Origin: an uncultured Candidatus Saccharibacteria bacterium
GTDB taxonomy: Bacteria > Patescibacteriota > Saccharimonadia > Saccharimonadales > Saccharimonadaceae
Direction of reading: 5' to 3'
Length of the DNA stretch: 7,022 nucleotides
Assembly (NCBI GenBank): GCA_938036845.1
Contig: CALHWA010000081.1
Span: 1 to 7,022 of the forward strand
Under the pieces are notes generated by a model. That model was not told where the DNA came from. It did not search any database and was given only the letters and a program-made list of their open reading frames with translations. A program made the position numbers and the translations under genes. Shown here one piece after another: positions 5,426 to 7,022 of the stretch (its first letter is position 1; each line of letters begins with the position of its first letter).

Positions 5426-5878
5426 ATGACACGATATTGGCTCGGCGTGGCCTCGAAAGACCACGTCCAAATAGGGGTAGAGGGTGGCTTTTGCCAGCTC
5501 TGCCATGGCAAGAAAGCACCGCTGACCCGCATGCAGCGTGGTGATTATATCTTGTATTATTCGCCTAAGCAGACCTTTCGATCCGCTGAGCCTTGCCAGG
5601 CTATCACGGCATGTGGTGTCGTAACGGGCGATAACGTATACCAGCACGAGATGTTTCCGGGGTTTATTCCGTACCGACGGGATATTGCCTGGCATGCGCC
5701 AGTGCGTGAGGTACCAATTGCGGTGCTGCGCACGCTGCCTGGCTGGCGCGATATCACACCCAAGCTGCGCTTTGGCCATGTAGAACTGCCTGAGGAGCTA
5801 TTTCGGGCAATCTACGAATATATGACAGCCACTACGCAGCATGCTAATATTTCCACCTCCGAGAAACGAGAAGAGTAG
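5426..5878 (+). CDS. EVE domain-containing protein (UPF0310 family)
   Basis: The product of 150 residues is a stand-alone EVE domain of the UPF0310 type. The family's marks are clear: RYWLGVASKDHV at 3-14, GVEGGFCQLCHGKKAPL at 17-33, RMQRGDYILYYSPK at 35-48, EPCQAITACGVV at 55-66 and FPGFIPYRRDI at 77-87. EVE domains belong to the PUA-like fold and relate to YTH and ASCH; characterised members bind modified bases in DNA, such as 5-methylcytosine and 5-hydroxymethylcytosine, in an aromatic cage. Family members are about 140-150 residues, so it is complete. The last ~15 residues are polar and probably loose. The Shine-Dalgarno AGGAGGAGG at 5413-5421 fixes the start at ATG 5426. No restriction or methylase genes are seen next to it, so a role in phage defence or in tRNA/DNA modification sensing is open. 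It ends 37 bases before pheT. Confidence 0.93.
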   Translation: MTRYWLGVASKDHVQIGVEGGFCQLCHGKKAPLTRMQRGDYILYYSPKQTFRSAEPCQAITACGVVTGDNVYQHEMFPGFIPYRRDIAWHAPVREVPIAVLRTLPGWRDITPKLRFGHVELPEELFRAIYEYMTATTQHANISTSEKREE

Positions 5879-5896
5879 CACAGCTTTACCTCGAGA

Positions 5897-5905
5897 TGGT
5901 ATACT
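5897..5905 (+). promoter_or_regulatory. Extended -10 promoter directly before pheT
   Basis: TGGTATACT at 5897-5905 is an extended -10 element: TG, one base, then TATACT, five of six consensus bases. No -35 is recognised. Transcription would begin near 5912, only about four bases before the pheT ATG, so the message would be leaderless or nearly so. Confidence 0.55.
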
Positions 5906-5915
5906 ATAACTCAGT

Positions 5916-7022
5916 ATGAAAGTCAGCCTTAATGTTATAAAACAACTTATTAACTTTGAATTGCCGCCGGTGGATGAGCTGGCACAGCTCATCAATCGAC
6001 AGCTTGGTAAGGTAGACCGGGTAGAGAACCTGGCCGAGCGTTACCGCGGCGCGCGCGTGGTGCGCGTGGTGGAGTGTGCGAAGCATCCCAATGCCGACCG
6101 CCTGAGCGTGACAAAAATTGATGACGGTATGGCGGTGCCGGATGTGCCGCGCGATGAAAACGGCCTGGTGCAGGTGGTGTGTGGCGCGCCCAATGTACAG
6201 GCTGGTATGTGGGCCGTGTGGCTGCCGCCTGCAAGCACGGTGCCAGCTAGTATCCTCGAGGGCGAGCCCTTTACGCTCGATGCGCGCAAGCTCCGTGGGG
6301 TGCTTAGCCAGGGCATGCTGGCCGCGGCTGATGAGCTGGCAATTGGTACGGACCACGAGGGGATTGTGGCGCTGACGCCGCGCGACCTGCCAGCGGGTAA
6401 GGTCCTGCAGCCAGGGGCTGACTTTGCCACGCTGTTTGGCCTGGATGACTATGTGCTTGATATCGAGAACAAGATGTTTACCCACCGGCCAGATTGCTTT
6501 GGCCAGCTGGGCGTGGCGCGCGAGATTGCTGGCATTCTCCATCAACCATTTACGAGCCCTACGTGGTATAACCTGGAGCAGGTATTTGGTGATGGTGATA
6601 GTGTGCCGCTCGCGGTTTCGAACGATATTCCGCAGCTTGTGCCACGCTTTATGGCGGTGGCGATCCGCGGCGTGCAGGTCGCACCGAGCCCATTTTGGCT
6701 GCAGTGCCAACTGGTGGCGATGGGGGCAAAGCCCATTAATAACATTGTGGATGCAACCAATTATGTGATGCTAATGACGGCTCAGCCGACCCATGCTTAT
6801 GATTACGATACACTCCACGGTGGGCAGCTTGGCGTGCGTATGGCACAGCAGGGCGAAACGCTGGCGCTACTGAATGGTAAGACAATTGAGCTGACGCCAG
6901 ACGACATAGTGATTGCCGATGGGCAGGGCCCGGTGGCCCTAGGTGGTATTATGGGCGGCAGCCGCACCGAGGTATCGGCCACGACCACCACGATTGTGTT
7001 GGAGTGCGCCACCTTTGATATG
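5916..7022 (+). CDS. pheT: Phenylalanine--tRNA ligase beta subunit, N-terminal part (3' end outside window)
   Basis: The frame is open for 369 codons from ATG 5916 to the window end; the family is about 800 residues, so more than half is missing. PheT forms the alpha2-beta2 enzyme that charges tRNA-Phe in the cytoplasm; the beta chain holds the tRNA-binding and editing parts. The start MKVSLNVIKQLINFELP is the classic N-terminus. The tRNA-binding OB domain spans about 42-165, with KHPNADRLSV (56-65), VVCGAPNV (87-94) and SQGMLAAADELAIG (131-144). HRPDCFGQLGVAREIAGI is at 190-207. The B3/4 editing domain follows from about 230, with INNIVDATNYVMLMTAQPTHAYD (274-296) and the GGIMGG loop at 343-348. 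ALLNGKTIEL is also typical. No Shine-Dalgarno precedes the start, while an extended -10 lies at 5897-5905. pheS is not the upstream neighbour, which is unusual. Confidence 0.96.
   Translation, partial: MKVSLNVIKQLINFELPPVDELAQLINRQLGKVDRVENLAERYRGARVVRVVECAKHPNADRLSVTKIDDGMAVPDVPRDENGLVQVVCGAPNVQAGMWAVWLPPASTVPASILEGEPFTLDARKLRGVLSQGMLAAADELAIGTDHEGIVALTPRDLPAGKVLQPGADFATLFGLDDYVLDIENKMFTHRPDCFGQLGVAREIAGILHQPFTSPTWYNLEQVFGDGDSVPLAVSNDIPQLVPRFMAVAIRGVQVAPSPFWLQCQLVAMGAKPINNIVDATNYVMLMTAQPTHAYDYDTLHGGQLGVRMAQQGETLALLNGKTIELTPDDIVIADGQGPVALGGIMGGSRTEVSATTTTIVLECATFDM

Noticed and set aside
5904..6710. Long 268-residue minus-strand frame opposite pheT
   Set aside because: The plus strand is clearly pheT; the minus frame is His/Arg/Ala-rich, a typical shadow of GC-rich codons, and has no ribosome site.
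1..7022. CRISPR array, tRNA, rRNA or insertion sequence
   Set aside because: No regularly spaced repeats, no cloverleaf with conserved TTCGA arm, no rRNA stretch and no transposase or terminal repeats were seen on reading both strands.
5426..7022. Restriction-modification or phage-defence island around the EVE gene
   Set aside because: No methylase, nuclease or helicase is next to it; the neighbours are an EXLDI gene and pheT, so a defence role is not supported here.

Overview
The window is 7,022 bases of bacterial DNA with short intergenic gaps, AT-rich promoters and moderately GC-rich genes. Strong AGGAGG-type ribosome sites precede several genes. TAA, TAG and TGA all serve as stops, so the code is standard. 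The gene mix is a PadR/DUF2812 pair, a CPBP protease, an EXLDI protein, a UPF0310/EVE protein and a pheT with no pheS upstream. It fits a small-genome lineage such as Candidatus Saccharibacteria (TM7, Patescibacteria) and less well an actinobacterium. This is an impression from gene content only; no search was run.

Layout. From 1 to 639 on the plus strand lie the 3' end of an unrecognised gene and a small two-helix membrane protein, closed by a strong terminator at 673-701. From 741 to 2439 is a plus-strand operon: a consensus promoter, a CPBP intramembrane protease, a PadR repressor and a DUF2812 membrane protein. The CPBP start region carries a one-base frameshift. From 2440 to 2678 is a gene-free gap with hairpins and a bidirectional terminator. 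Two minus-strand genes follow: a secreted alpha/beta hydrolase (2679-3668) and a DUF6882-like protein (3858-4607), each with its own terminator. From 4742 to 5878 on the plus strand are an EXLDI protein with a textbook promoter and a 20-bp palindromic operator, then an EVE-domain protein. pheT starts at 5916 and runs off the window; an extended -10 element lies directly in front of it.

How the genes may work together. PadR and DUF2812 are separated by 4 bases and look like a repressor with a membrane partner. The CPBP protease is the first gene of the same operon, so a membrane-signalling unit is possible but unproven. The palindrome in the EXLDI promoter contains ATGT-N8-ACAT, the dyad known for PadR of Bacillus subtilis, so the EXLDI gene is a candidate trans target of this PadR. 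The hydrolase, EVE and pheT genes look like independent units.
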